From Leclercia adecarboxylata (GTDB taxonomy: Bacteria > Pseudomonadota > Gammaproteobacteria > Enterobacterales > Enterobacteriaceae): a DNA stretch of 64,000 nt. Position numbers and translations under genes: made by a program. The stretch spans positions 62,001-126,000 of the forward strand of contig DERO01000039.1 in NCBI GenBank assembly GCA_002360945.1, written 5' to 3'. The notes beneath the pieces were generated by a model. That model worked only from the letters and a program-made list of their open reading frames with translations, was not told the origin of the DNA and made no database searches. Within the stretch, counting starts at the first letter, position 1. Every line of letters begins with the position of its first letter. This document shows positions 25,553 to 34,136 of the stretch, piece by piece.

Positions 25553-26932
25553 TTAGAACCACGCCTCCCACATCGCGCCGACGTTGAAGTCGTCGAGCGT
25601 TTCGTCCTGGGTGTTGTTCACGCGGGCGGTGCGCTCGTTATCCACCTGGCCGCCGGTGACGTAGAAGCGCAGCATCGGACGGAATTCCGGGCCCATGGCG
25701 ATGGAGATGTTCTGCGACAGGGTCAGCTTCCAGCCCTTGTTATCCCCGCCCTTGTCGTAATCCACATGCTGCCAGCCCGCTTCCAGCCAGGTGGAGTGCA
25801 CGTCGTTCCACCAGTGCATCGGCCGCACGATGGCGTTGTAGTTCTTGCGGTTGTCGGTGCTGTCCCGGCTGTTGTCGTAGTCGTGGAAGGCCAGAATGTA
25901 CTCCACCTGTGTCGCCTGGGTGAACTTGTGCAGCCCTTCGAAGCTGGCGTACACCGTGGTCAGGTCCTCGGTTTTGTTGAACACGCTGTTGTCCGAGTTA
26001 TCAGAGTAGCGGGCAATCACCTTGTTCACGCCGCTGTCGTTGGTGTGGCTCAGCACCACGCCACCCTGCCAGGCGTTGGTACGCTCTTCGGTGTCGATGG
26101 CTTTCGAGTCGAAGCCGTAGTTGGCGTACAGTTCCAGGTCGATCGGGCCGAGCTTCATGCCGTGAATTTTGGAGGTGGCGGCGTAGTTGCCTTTGTCGCC
26201 GGTGCCGGAGCCGCCGGTACAGGTGATGCGCGACGGGTTGGCCTCGTCATTCATCACCTGCGGGCTGCAGGATTCCACCGCCGCGACGGTGGCCACGTCA
26301 AACTGCACGCCGCCGATGTCGAAGTTCTTCACCCCGGCACCCTGGCCGTCGTGGTTCATCCAGAAGTAGTCGTTGATGCCCTGCTGCGGACGCTGGTGGA
26401 AGTCACGCCCGGCCCAGAGATAGGCGTTCGGGTTGGACTCGAGAATATTGGTCACCCCGGCGTAGGCCTTTTTCAGGTTAACCTCGTCGCCCCAGTGGTC
26501 GATCATCACGTTGACGTCCCATATGGCGCCGTTTTCGCCCTTGAAAGCTTTGGAGAGCTGGAACTCGCCGCCGTTGCCTTCGTTGCCCAGACGACCAATC
26601 GCTGACGCCCCGTTGTAGGAGCCGTCCACGGCGACGTATTTCTGATCGGCGGCCTGGAAGTGCGCGCCGTAGCGGGCATAGCCGGTAAATTTAATCCCGA
26701 ACGGGATCGCCATATCCGGGGACTGGGCGGCACTCTGGGGCTCGGTCACCACGTCGGCTTTTTTCGCCACTGCGGCATCCATTTTCGCCTGGCGATCCGC
26801 CAGGGCTTTATCCACCGCTTTGGCCACAATGGCGTCGATTTGCTCCTGCGTAAACTCCTGGGCGAGGACAGAAATCGGGCAAAGCGCGGCGATAACCGCC
26901 ATTGTTAATGGAAGTTTTTTAATCATATTCAT
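25553..26932 (-). CDS. LamB/BglH/ScrY-family carbohydrate porin
   Basis: A 459-residue outer-membrane precursor. A signal peptide ends near residue 24 (SVLA), then comes a helical, Lys/Ala-rich segment (about 27-65) as in ScrY/BglH porins. The barrel follows, beginning FGIKFTGYARYGAHFQA and ending in the aromatic terminus EAWF recognised for outer-membrane insertion. LamB hallmarks such as YLWAGRDFHQRPQQGINDYFWMNHDGQGAGV are visible. It admits oligosaccharides. It is divergent from the xyloside symporter/xylosidase pair and shares a 432-bp control region with it, so a role in xylo-oligosaccharide entry is likely but inferred. GC is higher than in the xylosidase genes. Confidence 0.9.
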   Translation of the reverse strand: MNMIKKLPLTMAVIAALCPISVLAQEFTQEQIDAIVAKAVDKALADRQAKMDAAVAKKADVVTEPQSAAQSPDMAIPFGIKFTGYARYGAHFQAADQKYVAVDGSYNGASAIGRLGNEGNGGEFQLSKAFKGENGAIWDVNVMIDHWGDEVNLKKAYAGVTNILESNPNAYLWAGRDFHQRPQQGINDYFWMNHDGQGAGVKNFDIGGVQFDVATVAAVESCSPQVMNDEANPSRITCTGGSGTGDKGNYAATSKIHGMKLGPIDLELYANYGFDSKAIDTEERTNAWQGGVVLSHTNDSGVNKVIARYSDNSDNSVFNKTEDLTTVYASFEGLHKFTQATQVEYILAFHDYDNSRDSTDNRKNYNAIVRPMHWWNDVHSTWLEAGWQHVDYDKGGDNKGWKLTLSQNISIAMGPEFRPMLRFYVTGGQVDNERTARVNNTQDETLDDFNVGAMWEAWF

Positions 26933-27364
26933 GGTTATCTCAATATATTTAAATTTTATTCAGACAATAACCACCCCGTTCCGGATGGACAGAATATGTC
27001 GCTATCATCAGAACAAGTTGATTTTATTTTTTTAGAGGCCAGAGGTTTCACACTATTATCGTAAGGCTATCTCCTTCACGCAGATTTATTATTCAACAAT
27101 GCTCTTTTGCCAAACGTGGAATGCGGCAAATAATGACTGGGACATACCCTCTATTTTCCTGGCCGCTTGCTCAATTACGTTATTTCACTATCAGAGTAAG
27201 ATAATGCTCAAACGTGAACCTCGTCGCAAAAATACCCTTATGTTTCGACGATCACAGAAATAAAAAAACATAATTACTTAATTTAAAAACGTAATGGATT
27301 CTCCCAGGCCACCTGTGTCAGAAAGAGCCTCGCATTCATAAAACAAATCGGAGATCGGATTAGA
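26933..27364. other. 432-bp divergent control region between porin and xyloside genes
   Basis: AT-rich and gene-free on both strands. It contains TTTGCC-N13-GGCAAA (27115-27139 area), which could be an operator, and a CRP-like site at 27213-27228. No ORF with a plausible ribosome-binding site or recognisable product is visible in it. Confidence 0.6.
27213..27228. promoter_or_regulatory. Possible CRP-cAMP site before the xyloside genes
   Basis: CGTGA-ACCTCG-TCGCA matches the TGTGA-N6-TCACA consensus at 8 of 10 conserved positions, with A/T flanks. Catabolite control of a xyloside-use operon would be expected, but this is pattern-based only. Confidence 0.35.
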
Positions 27365-28819
27365 ATGAGTAAAAAGATAATGCAAAGCCGGCATGATGAA
27401 TATCATAAATTATCTCGTGGGGAGCGCATTGGCTACGGGATGGGGGACTTTGCGCAAAACCTGGTGTTTGGCACCATTGGTGGTTTTCTGGCACTTCACA
27501 TGTTGACGGTAAACACCATCGGTACCGCCACGGCAGGCTTCATATTTCTTTTTGTCCGCATCATCAACGTGTTTTGGGATCCGATGGTTGGCACCTATGT
27601 CGACAAAAGAAGTTCAACGGCTGGCAAGTACCGCCCCTGGATTTTAAGGGCGGGCGTTCCGCTCGTTATTCTTTCCGCTTTACTTTTTGCGCCCATTCCT
27701 GGCGTCAAAGGTTCTGTTCCCTTTGCCTTTATCGTTTATCTGGCACTGGATCTTGTTTATTCCGTCGTGAACATTCCTTATGGTTCACTGAATGCGTCAT
27801 TGACGCGCGATCCTGAATCTATTGATAAACTGACCAGTACCCGCATGATGCTGGCGAACAGTGCCAACCTGCTGGTCTATACCCTTTTCCCCATGTTTGT
27901 CCAGATGGCCTCGCCAAAGGATCGCAGCCTCAAGGATACGGGGTTCTTTGGACTTGAGCTCAATATGGGCAACTATACCGATCCCTCAGCGAACTATGCC
28001 TGGTTTGGTGTTTACGCGATCTATATGGTCATCGGTGCCGTTGCACTTTTCATCTGCTACAAGTTCACAAAAGAGCGCGTGGTTGCCTCTGCCGAGCAAA
28101 CGGCTAACGTTAAAACGACAGATTTATTCCTTGAACTCAAAAATAATCGCCCTCTGGTTATTCTGGGATTATTTTTCATGCTGGCCTTTACGTTCATGTT
28201 CTTCATGAACACGGTGAATGGCTTTTTCAATCAGTTTGTTGTCGGCCATTCTGAATGGATGGGTGCCGTTGGCCTTGTCGCGTCCATTCCGGGTATCCTG
28301 TTCCCCATTTTTTGGCCAAAACTGAAAAAAATCTTTGGTAAAAAAGGGTTCTTCCATATCTTCCTGGGCATGTTTATTGTCGGTGAATTGCTGACTTACG
28401 TGTGGTCCCGCGAAGGTATGCACGATGCACTCTGGCTGGCTTATATCGCTACCTTTATTAAACAATGGGGCTTAACGTCGGCGACCGGCTTTATGTGGGC
28501 ACTTGTTCCTGAAGTGATTGCTTATGGTGAATTAAAATCAGGCAAGCGAAATGCCGCCATTATCAATGCCATTATGGGGCTCTTTTTCAAGATTGGTTTT
28601 ACTATCGGCGGAGCGATTCCACTCTGGTTACTGGCGGCCTATGGCTTTAGCGAAACAGGGGCACAGCAAAGTGCGAATGCTATCGACGGAATAATTATCA
28701 CCGCGGTGTGGATCCCTATTGTTTTAGCCTTTATCTCGATGATCGTGATTCACATTTATCCTATCTCAGATAAACACGTCACAGACATTAATCGTCAACT
28801 TGATGAGATCCGCGTGTAG
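27365..28819 (+). CDS. GPH-family xyloside:cation symporter (XynT/YicJ-like)
   Basis: A 484-residue protein with about twelve membrane segments of the glycoside-pentoside-hexuronide symporter family (MelB-like). Family signs are RGERIGYGMGDFAQNLVFG at the N-terminus, WDPMVGTYVDKRSSTAGKYRPW (the cytoplasmic loop 2-3 motif), and MWALVPEVIAYGELKSGKR near the last third. The next gene, 46 bp on, encodes a GH43 beta-xylosidase, the usual partner of XynT-type transporters. It would import xylobiose or other xylosides with Na+ or H+. Moderate GC compared with the ABC operon suggests a separate origin. Confidence 0.88.
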   Translation: MSKKIMQSRHDEYHKLSRGERIGYGMGDFAQNLVFGTIGGFLALHMLTVNTIGTATAGFIFLFVRIINVFWDPMVGTYVDKRSSTAGKYRPWILRAGVPLVILSALLFAPIPGVKGSVPFAFIVYLALDLVYSVVNIPYGSLNASLTRDPESIDKLTSTRMMLANSANLLVYTLFPMFVQMASPKDRSLKDTGFFGLELNMGNYTDPSANYAWFGVYAIYMVIGAVALFICYKFTKERVVASAEQTANVKTTDLFLELKNNRPLVILGLFFMLAFTFMFFMNTVNGFFNQFVVGHSEWMGAVGLVASIPGILFPIFWPKLKKIFGKKGFFHIFLGMFIVGELLTYVWSREGMHDALWLAYIATFIKQWGLTSATGFMWALVPEVIAYGELKSGKRNAAIINAIMGLFFKIGFTIGGAIPLWLLAAYGFSETGAQQSANAIDGIIITAVWIPIVLAFISMIVIHIYPISDKHVTDINRQLDEIRV

Positions 28820-28865
28820 TCTTAGAAGAATATAAGTCAGAAAAACATTAAAAAGGTAGAATGAT

Positions 28866-30545
28866 ATGTCGCTTATTCAGAACCCTGTACTCCCTGGTTT
28901 TAACCCAGACCCAAGCATTATCCGTGTAGAAGACACCTACTATATTGCAAACTCAACCTTTGAGTGGTTTCCCGGCGTTCGTCTGCATGAATCCAAAGAC
29001 CTGCAAAACTGGAATCTGCTGCCCAGCCCGTTATCAACCACTGCGCTGTTAGATATGCGAGGCAATCCTTCGTCAGGGGGAATTTGGGCTCCGGCGCTCT
29101 CTTACGCCGACGGCAAATTCTGGTTGGTTTATACGGATGTGAAAATCACGGAAGGTGCGTTTAAGGATATGACCAATTATCTGACCACCGCCACCGATAT
29201 TCGTGGTCCCTGGACAGCTCCTGTCAAACTTAACGGCGTCGGTTTTGATGCGTCACTCTTCCATGACGACGATGGGCGTAAATATGTCGTTCAACAAACC
29301 TGGGATCATCGGGAATACCATCATCCCTTTGATGGCATCACCTTAACCGAGCTGGATACCCGGACGCTAAAATTAAAACCGGAGACCGCGCGGACTATTT
29401 ATCGTGGCACTGCTGTGGCACTGGTTGAGGGGCCACATCTCTATAAACTGAACGGCTATTACTATCTTTTCGCCGCTCAGGGGGGAACTGTTTTCACCCA
29501 CCAGGAGGTGGTTGCGCGTTCTAAAACGTTAGATGCCAACAGCTTTGAAACAGAGCCGGGAGAGGTATTTTTAACGAACGTCGATACGCCAGACAGCTAT
29601 ATCCAGAAGCAGGGTCATGGTGCGTTAGTTTCGACCCCCGGCGGTGAATGGTATTATGCCTCGCTTTGCGCGCGTCCATGGAATCGCCCGGGTGAGTCAG
29701 CCTACGATCCGCGTGGCTGGTCAACGCTGGGCCGTGAAACGTCCATCCAGAAAGTGTATTGGGATGAAGATGGCTGGCCGCGTATTGCAGGAGGCCATGG
29801 TGGAAAGACCTTTGTCGAAGGTCCAGCCGATGCCATTTTTACCGAGAGCGCAAAAGATCATAGCCAGCACGATAATTTCACCGCGGCAGAACTCGATATT
29901 AACTGGAATACCCTTCGTGTGCCATTCACCGAAAAAATGGGAATCACGGGCGGTGGCAAGCTGACATTAAATGGACAAGGTTCTTTAGCAAATACCCATG
30001 ACCTTTCGCTGATTGCCCGACGCTGGCAGGCCTTTTATTTTGATGCTCAGGTCAAAGTCAAATTTAACCCATTCAGTTATCAACAGATGGCAGGTCTGAC
30101 GAATTATTATAATGATCGGCACTGGAGCTTCGTTTTCATCACCTGGAATGAAATTAATGGTTCGGTGATCGAAATAGGTGAAAATAACCGCGGAAAATAT
30201 ACGTCTTATTTGAAAGATAACGCCATCAAAATACCGGAGGGGACAGAATACGTCTGGTTCCGCACGAAAGTTCGCAAGGAAAGTTATACCTATGAATACA
30301 GCTTTGACGGCGTCAGTTTCACTGAGATCCCGGTCAAATTAGATGCTGCTGTTCTTTCCGATGATTATGTCCTGCAAAGCTATGGCGGCTTCTTTACCGG
30401 CGCATTCGTGGGCCTCGCGGTGGTCGATTACTCGGGTTACGATGCCAGCGCAGACTTTTATGACTTCGTTTATCAGGAGCTTGGCGACAGGCTGACGGCA
30501 GAGGGTGCCTGGAGTTGGGACGCAAGCGAATCGCGGTTTAATTAA
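28866..30545 (+). CDS. GH43 beta-xylosidase
   Basis: A 559-residue cytoplasmic (no signal peptide) glycoside hydrolase of the XynB/GH43 subfamily. A five-bladed propeller catalytic domain (about 1-325) holds the catalytic triad: general base Asp15 in GFNPDPS, pKa modulator Asp128 in FDASLFHDDDG, and general acid Glu188 in VEGPHLYK. The usual C-terminal beta-sandwich domain (about 335-555) completes the active site. It hydrolyses xylobiose and short xylo-oligosaccharides to xylose with inversion. It is cotranscribed with the symporter gene and ends in the hairpin shared with tRNA-Ser copy 2. Confidence 0.93.
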   Translation: MSLIQNPVLPGFNPDPSIIRVEDTYYIANSTFEWFPGVRLHESKDLQNWNLLPSPLSTTALLDMRGNPSSGGIWAPALSYADGKFWLVYTDVKITEGAFKDMTNYLTTATDIRGPWTAPVKLNGVGFDASLFHDDDGRKYVVQQTWDHREYHHPFDGITLTELDTRTLKLKPETARTIYRGTAVALVEGPHLYKLNGYYYLFAAQGGTVFTHQEVVARSKTLDANSFETEPGEVFLTNVDTPDSYIQKQGHGALVSTPGGEWYYASLCARPWNRPGESAYDPRGWSTLGRETSIQKVYWDEDGWPRIAGGHGGKTFVEGPADAIFTESAKDHSQHDNFTAAELDINWNTLRVPFTEKMGITGGGKLTLNGQGSLANTHDLSLIARRWQAFYFDAQVKVKFNPFSYQQMAGLTNYYNDRHWSFVFITWNEINGSVIEIGENNRGKYTSYLKDNAIKIPEGTEYVWFRTKVRKESYTYEYSFDGVSFTEIPVKLDAAVLSDDYVLQSYGGFFTGAFVGLAVVDYSGYDASADFYDFVYQELGDRLTAEGAWSWDASESRFN

Positions 30546-30556
30546 ACCAAAGAAAA

Positions 30557-30584
30557 AGCCCTGCGATATTGCTATCGCAGGGCT
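30557..30584. terminator. Hairpin between the xylosidase gene and tRNA-Ser copy 2
   Basis: AGCCCTGCGATA-TTGC-TATCGCAGGGCT is a perfect 12-bp stem with A-run upstream. On the minus strand it is followed by TTTTTCT and terminates the tRNA transcript; on the plus strand it ends the xylosidase transcript. Confidence 0.85.
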
Positions 30585-30592
30585 TTCAAATT

Positions 30593-30680
30593 TGGCGGAA
30601 GCGTAGAGATTCGAACTCTAGAACCCTTTCGGGTCGCCGGTTTTCAAGACCGGTGCCTTCAACCGCTCGGCCACGCTTCC
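30593..30680 (-). tRNA. serT: tRNA-Ser (anticodon UGA), copy 2
   Basis: Identical over all 88 nt to 18585-18672, on the same strand, with CCA encoded and anticodon TGA. The position next to the yccA side of the window corresponds to the single E. coli serT, so this is probably the ancestral copy. Promoter elements lie at 30693-30721. Confidence 0.97.
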
Positions 30681-30692
30681 TAAGTGAGGCGA

Positions 30693-30721
30693 ACTATAAA
30701 CACCTCCGTATGCGCTGTAAA
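30693..30721 (-). promoter_or_regulatory. Promoter of tRNA-Ser copy 2
   Basis: On the minus strand TTTACA (30716-30721), 17 nt, TATAGT (30693-30698), with a TTCGCC discriminator. The arrangement is the same as for copy 1, though the spacer sequence differs. Confidence 0.75.
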
Positions 30722-30824
30722 GTATGAGCACAATCGTTCGCCTGAAAAATAGTCAAAATGCGTTTAATCGGTTGAATAGACGACACTCTGACCATTTTAT
30801 CAGCACAAAATCTTACTGCGACCC

Positions 30825-32453
30825 TTAGTGCTTTTTGATGTACATCTCTTTGGTGTAATAGTACCCCAGCTTATCCGGCGTAAAGCCCCCTACCCACGGC
30901 TTCACCAGGTGGGTGCGCACGTAGTGATAGACCGGGATCGCCGGTACGTCCCGCGCCAGCAGATCCTCGGCCTGCTGGTAGAAGGTGCCGCGCTCGGCGG
31001 TGGTCTTCGCTTTTGCGGCGTTGTCCAGCGCCTCGTCATAGGCCGGATTGCTGTACTGACTGGTATTCTGACTGTCGCCGGTACGGAAGTTATTCAGGAA
31101 GGTGGCCGCATCGTCGTAATCGGCGATCCAGGCATAGCGCACCGCATCAAAGTTGTGGGTGTGCATGGTGTCCAGCATCGTTTTCCACTCCTGGTTTTGC
31201 AGCTTCGCCTCCACGCCGAGGTTTTTCTTCCACATCGAGCTGGCAGCGATGGCAATCCGCTGGTGCGACTCCGAGGTGTTATACAGCAGATTAAAGCTCA
31301 GCGGATGGCTGTCGTTATAGCCCGCCTCGTTCAGCAGTTTCTTCGCTTCGGCAATGCGTTTCTCCAGCGGCCAGCTGGCATAGTCCGGATTGTGCAGTTT
31401 GACCCCGCCGATATCCGGCTGGCTGATGACCCAGGCCGGACGCTGCCCCTGCCCTAATACCTTCCCGGCAATGATGTCTTTATCCAGCGCCAGATTCAGC
31501 GCCTGACGCACGCGTGGGTCGTTAAACGGCGGGCGGGTGGTGTTGAACTCGTAGTAATAGGTCGCCAGCTGCGGAGAGACGTCCAGCTCGCTCCCCAGCG
31601 TTTTTTGCAGTTGGGCAAACTGGTTGATCGGCACGGTGTAGACAATATCAATTTCGTCCGCCTTGTAGCGGTTCACGTCGGCGGCTTCGGAAGCGATCGG
31701 CAGATACGTCACTTTATTGATCACCGTATGGGCATTGTCCCAGTAGCGCGGGTTACGCTCGGCGATGATCCGCTCGTTGACCACCCACTGGCTGAGGGTA
31801 TAGGCCCCGCTGCTGACAAAGTGCTCCGGCTTGGTCCACTTATCGCCATAGCGGCCAATCAGCACCTTATCCACCGGCACCAGCGACGGGTGCGCCAGCA
31901 TGGCCAGGAAGGCCGCGTTAGGCTGGGTCAGCGTCACTTCCAGAGTAGTGTCGTTCAGGGCTTTGACCCCCAGGGTGTCGGGGGATTTTTTGCCCTCGGC
32001 GATATCGGTGGCGTTCAGCAGATGCATGCTGCCGGGATAACTAGCGTACGGTGAAGCGGTTTTTGTATCCACCAGCCGTTGCCAGCTCCAGACCACGTCC
32101 TGAGCGGTGATGGCTGTGCCGTCGCTCCAGGTAATGCCCGGGCGAAGATGGAACGTCCAGACGGTATTGTCTTTGTTCTCCCATTTTTCCGCCAGCCGCG
32201 GTTGGATCGTCCCGTCCGGCGAGACGCTGACCAGTCCGTCGAACAAATCGCTGATAATATTGAATTCGACGTCGCTTTCAACTTTATGGGGATCGAGCGA
32301 TGCCGGTTCATTGCCATTATTCCTGACCAGTTCCTGCTTCTCTGCCAGCTCAGTGCCTGCCGGTACGCTGGCGGCAAAGGCCGTTGCGCTTGCGCAAAGG
32401 ATCCCTGCCGTCAGCAAAGAGAGTGTAAATGGAGCGCGTGATGATGGTTTCAT
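30825..32453 (-). CDS. Oligopeptide ABC transporter substrate-binding protein, orphan OppA/MppA-like
   Basis: A 542-residue periplasmic precursor of the SBP_bac_5 family. The signal peptide ends near AFAA, then NNGNEPASLDPHKVESDVEFNIISDLFDGL, the OppA/MppA opening, follows. Later come PPFNDPRVRQALNLALDKD and a C-terminal IPVYHYVRTHLVKP. ATG 32453 is chosen because AAGG/GAAGGAC directly precedes it; the longer frame from 32522 would place the signal peptide internally. No permease or ATPase gene is nearby, so it would have to use oppBCDF elsewhere. It delivers oligopeptides or murein peptides to the inner membrane; its exact ligand is unknown. Confidence 0.88.
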   Translation of the reverse strand: MKPSSRAPFTLSLLTAGILCASATAFAASVPAGTELAEKQELVRNNGNEPASLDPHKVESDVEFNIISDLFDGLVSVSPDGTIQPRLAEKWENKDNTVWTFHLRPGITWSDGTAITAQDVVWSWQRLVDTKTASPYASYPGSMHLLNATDIAEGKKSPDTLGVKALNDTTLEVTLTQPNAAFLAMLAHPSLVPVDKVLIGRYGDKWTKPEHFVSSGAYTLSQWVVNERIIAERNPRYWDNAHTVINKVTYLPIASEAADVNRYKADEIDIVYTVPINQFAQLQKTLGSELDVSPQLATYYYEFNTTRPPFNDPRVRQALNLALDKDIIAGKVLGQGQRPAWVISQPDIGGVKLHNPDYASWPLEKRIAEAKKLLNEAGYNDSHPLSFNLLYNTSESHQRIAIAASSMWKKNLGVEAKLQNQEWKTMLDTMHTHNFDAVRYAWIADYDDAATFLNNFRTGDSQNTSQYSNPAYDEALDNAAKAKTTAERGTFYQQAEDLLARDVPAIPVYHYVRTHLVKPWVGGFTPDKLGYYYTKEMYIKKH

Positions 32454-32720
32454 GTCCTTCGCCTTATAGTTTAGTTTTGACGATGCAAAATAACTCTTAG
32501 CGTTGCGGCAGGAATAAGGCAATATATTTCAGTGACCTATAAGAGCTTGATCTGATTAATCCTGACAAACCGCGGTTCGTTCTGTAAATAGCGCGCTGTG
32601 GAACATTTCATGCTAGCTCTGCCCCTAAGACGCTGAGTAAAGATGGGTAAAACCACTTTGTAACCGGCGCGTCGTTTTCTATTCTTGCCGTTAATTACAT
32701 CTGTCATAAGAGAGTGACTC

Positions 32721-33380
32721 ATGGATCGTATAATTAGTTCTTCACGCGACCGCACATCGCTACTCAGCACCCACAAGGTGCTGCGCAACACCTACTTTAT
32801 GCTCAGCCTGACGCTGGCTTTTTCCGCGCTGACGGCAACCGCCAGTACCGTGCTGATGCTGCCGTCTCCGGGACTGATCCTGACACTGGTCGGCATGTAC
32901 GGTCTGATGTTCCTGACCTACAAAACCGCTGACAAGCCGGTCGGTATTCTGTCTGCGTTCGCCTTTACCGGTTTCCTGGGCTACATCCTGGGGCCAATGC
33001 TTAACACCTATCTGTCTGCCGGTATGGGCGATCTGATCGGTATGGCGCTGGGCGGTACGGCGCTGGTGTTCTTCTGCTGTTCCGCCTACGTGCTGACCAC
33101 CCGTAAAGACATGTCTTTCCTCGGCGGTATGCTGATGGCGGGCATCGTGGTGGTGCTGGTGGGTATGGTGGCAAACATCTTCCTGCAGCTGCCGGCTCTG
33201 CACCTGGCCATCAGCGCGGTGTTTATCCTGATCTCCTCCGGGGCGATCCTGATGGAAACCAGCAACATCATTCATGGCGGCGAGACCAACTACATCCGCG
33301 CCACCGTGAGCCTGTATGTGTCCCTGTACAACATTTTTGTCAGCCTGCTGAGCATCCTTGGCTTCGCAAGCCGCGATTAA
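32721..33380 (+). CDS. yccA: YccA, BAX-inhibitor-1 family membrane protein, FtsH substrate/modulator
   Basis: A 219-residue inner-membrane protein with seven hydrophobic helices and the UPF0005/BI-1 pattern ([18 protein letters not shown] near the start, [21 protein letters not shown] in the last helices). In E. coli YccA is a slow FtsH substrate that protects SecY when translocons jam. The gene is followed by a terminator at 33399-33420 and then tusE, the E. coli order. Confidence 0.95.
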   Translation: MDRIISSSRDRTSLLSTHKVLRNTYFMLSLTLAFSALTATASTVLMLPSPGLILTLVGMYGLMFLTYKTADKPVGILSAFAFTGFLGYILGPMLNTYLSAGMGDLIGMALGGTALVFFCCSAYVLTTRKDMSFLGGMLMAGIVVVLVGMVANIFLQLPALHLAISAVFILISSGAILMETSNIIHGGETNYIRATVSLYVSLYNIFVSLLSILGFASRD

Positions 33381-33398
33381 CCGACTGTGCTGTATAAA

Positions 33399-33420
33399 AA
33401 GCCCCGCTTATGCGGGGCTT
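33399..33420 (+). terminator. yccA terminator
   Basis: AAGCCCCGC-TTAT-GCGGGGCTT stem followed by TCTTTTTT. Confidence 0.9.
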
Positions 33421-33466
33421 TCTTTTTTGGTAAACTGCCGCAGTTTTCGATAAACCTGTGATGATT

Positions 33467-33796
33467 ATGCTGAACTTTGAAGGTAAAGAGATTGAGACCG
33501 ATAGCGAAGGCTATCTGAAAGAGACCAGCCAGTGGAGTGAAGGCCTGGCGGCTGTCATTGCCGAAAAAGAGTCTATCGCCCTGACGCCGGAGCACTGGGA
33601 AGTGGTGCGGTTCGTGCGTGATTTCTATCTGGAATTCAACACCTCTCCCGCCATCCGCATGCTGGTGAAAGCGATGGCCAATAAGTATGGCGAGGAAAAA
33701 GGCAACAGCCGCTATCTGTATCGACTGTTCCCGAAAGGCCCGGCAAAACAGGCGACCAAGATCGCCGGCCTGCCTAAGCCTGTGAAATGTATTTAA
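33467..33796 (+). CDS. tusE: TusE, sulfur-relay protein for tRNA 2-thiouridine
   Basis: 109 residues, DsrC/TusE family, almost identical in pattern to E. coli TusE (GLPKPVKCI end). The penultimate Cys accepts persulfide sulfur from TusBCD and hands it to MnmA for s2U34 synthesis in tRNA Glu, Gln and Lys. The start is ATG 33467, which gives the family length; the longer frame adds three residues. It is convergent with acyP, the 3' ends overlapping by 4 nt. Confidence 0.96.
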   Translation: MLNFEGKEIETDSEGYLKETSQWSEGLAAVIAEKESIALTPEHWEVVRFVRDFYLEFNTSPAIRMLVKAMANKYGEEKGNSRYLYRLFPKGPAKQATKIAGLPKPVKCI

Positions 33797-34074
33797 TGGC
33801 GAATACCGAAATTAACGTATTCCCGGTCGGGTTGATGCGGTTCTGACAGAACCTTTTCAACCCGGGCGATGCGCGGCCCGCCCGCCTTAAGCCAGGCAAG
33901 CAGTTTGTCGACCTGCTCCGCCTCGCCGCAGGCCACCACCTCGACGCTCCCGTCATCCATATTGCGCGCGTACCCGGTCAATCCCAGATCTGTGGCTTCA
34001 CGCTGCGTGCTATAACGAAAGCCAACGCCTTGAACCGTGCCGTGAACCCACGCGATGGTGCAGACTTTTGCCAT
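33793..34074 (-). CDS. acyP: Acylphosphatase
   Basis: 93 residues with the acylphosphatase signature: [13 protein letters not shown] (active Arg in GFRY) and [17 protein letters not shown] (active Asn in RNMDDG). It hydrolyses carboxyl-phosphate bonds such as acetyl phosphate or carbamoyl phosphate. ATG 34074 matches the E. coli YccX length; upstream in-frame codons have no homology. Confidence 0.95.
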   Translation of the reverse strand: MAKVCTIAWVHGTVQGVGFRYSTQREATDLGLTGYARNMDDGSVEVVACGEAEQVDKLLAWLKAGGPRIARVEKVLSEPHQPDREYVNFGIRH

Positions 34075-34136
34075 GATATTTCCCCTTATCCGTACCTGGC
34101 CCTGAACCACAAGAATAGCAAATTATGGCCGGGCGA

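Noticed and set aside
25460..26605. Long plus-strand frame of 381 codons
   Set aside because: It is the antisense shadow of the LamB-type porin gene; its Val/His/Gly-rich product resembles no family and it starts inside the 47-bp repeat.
18585..30680. Prophage or integrative element between the serT copies
   Set aside because: No integrase, excisionase, transposase or phage gene is visible between the two tRNA genes; only the duplicated tRNA supports an insertion.
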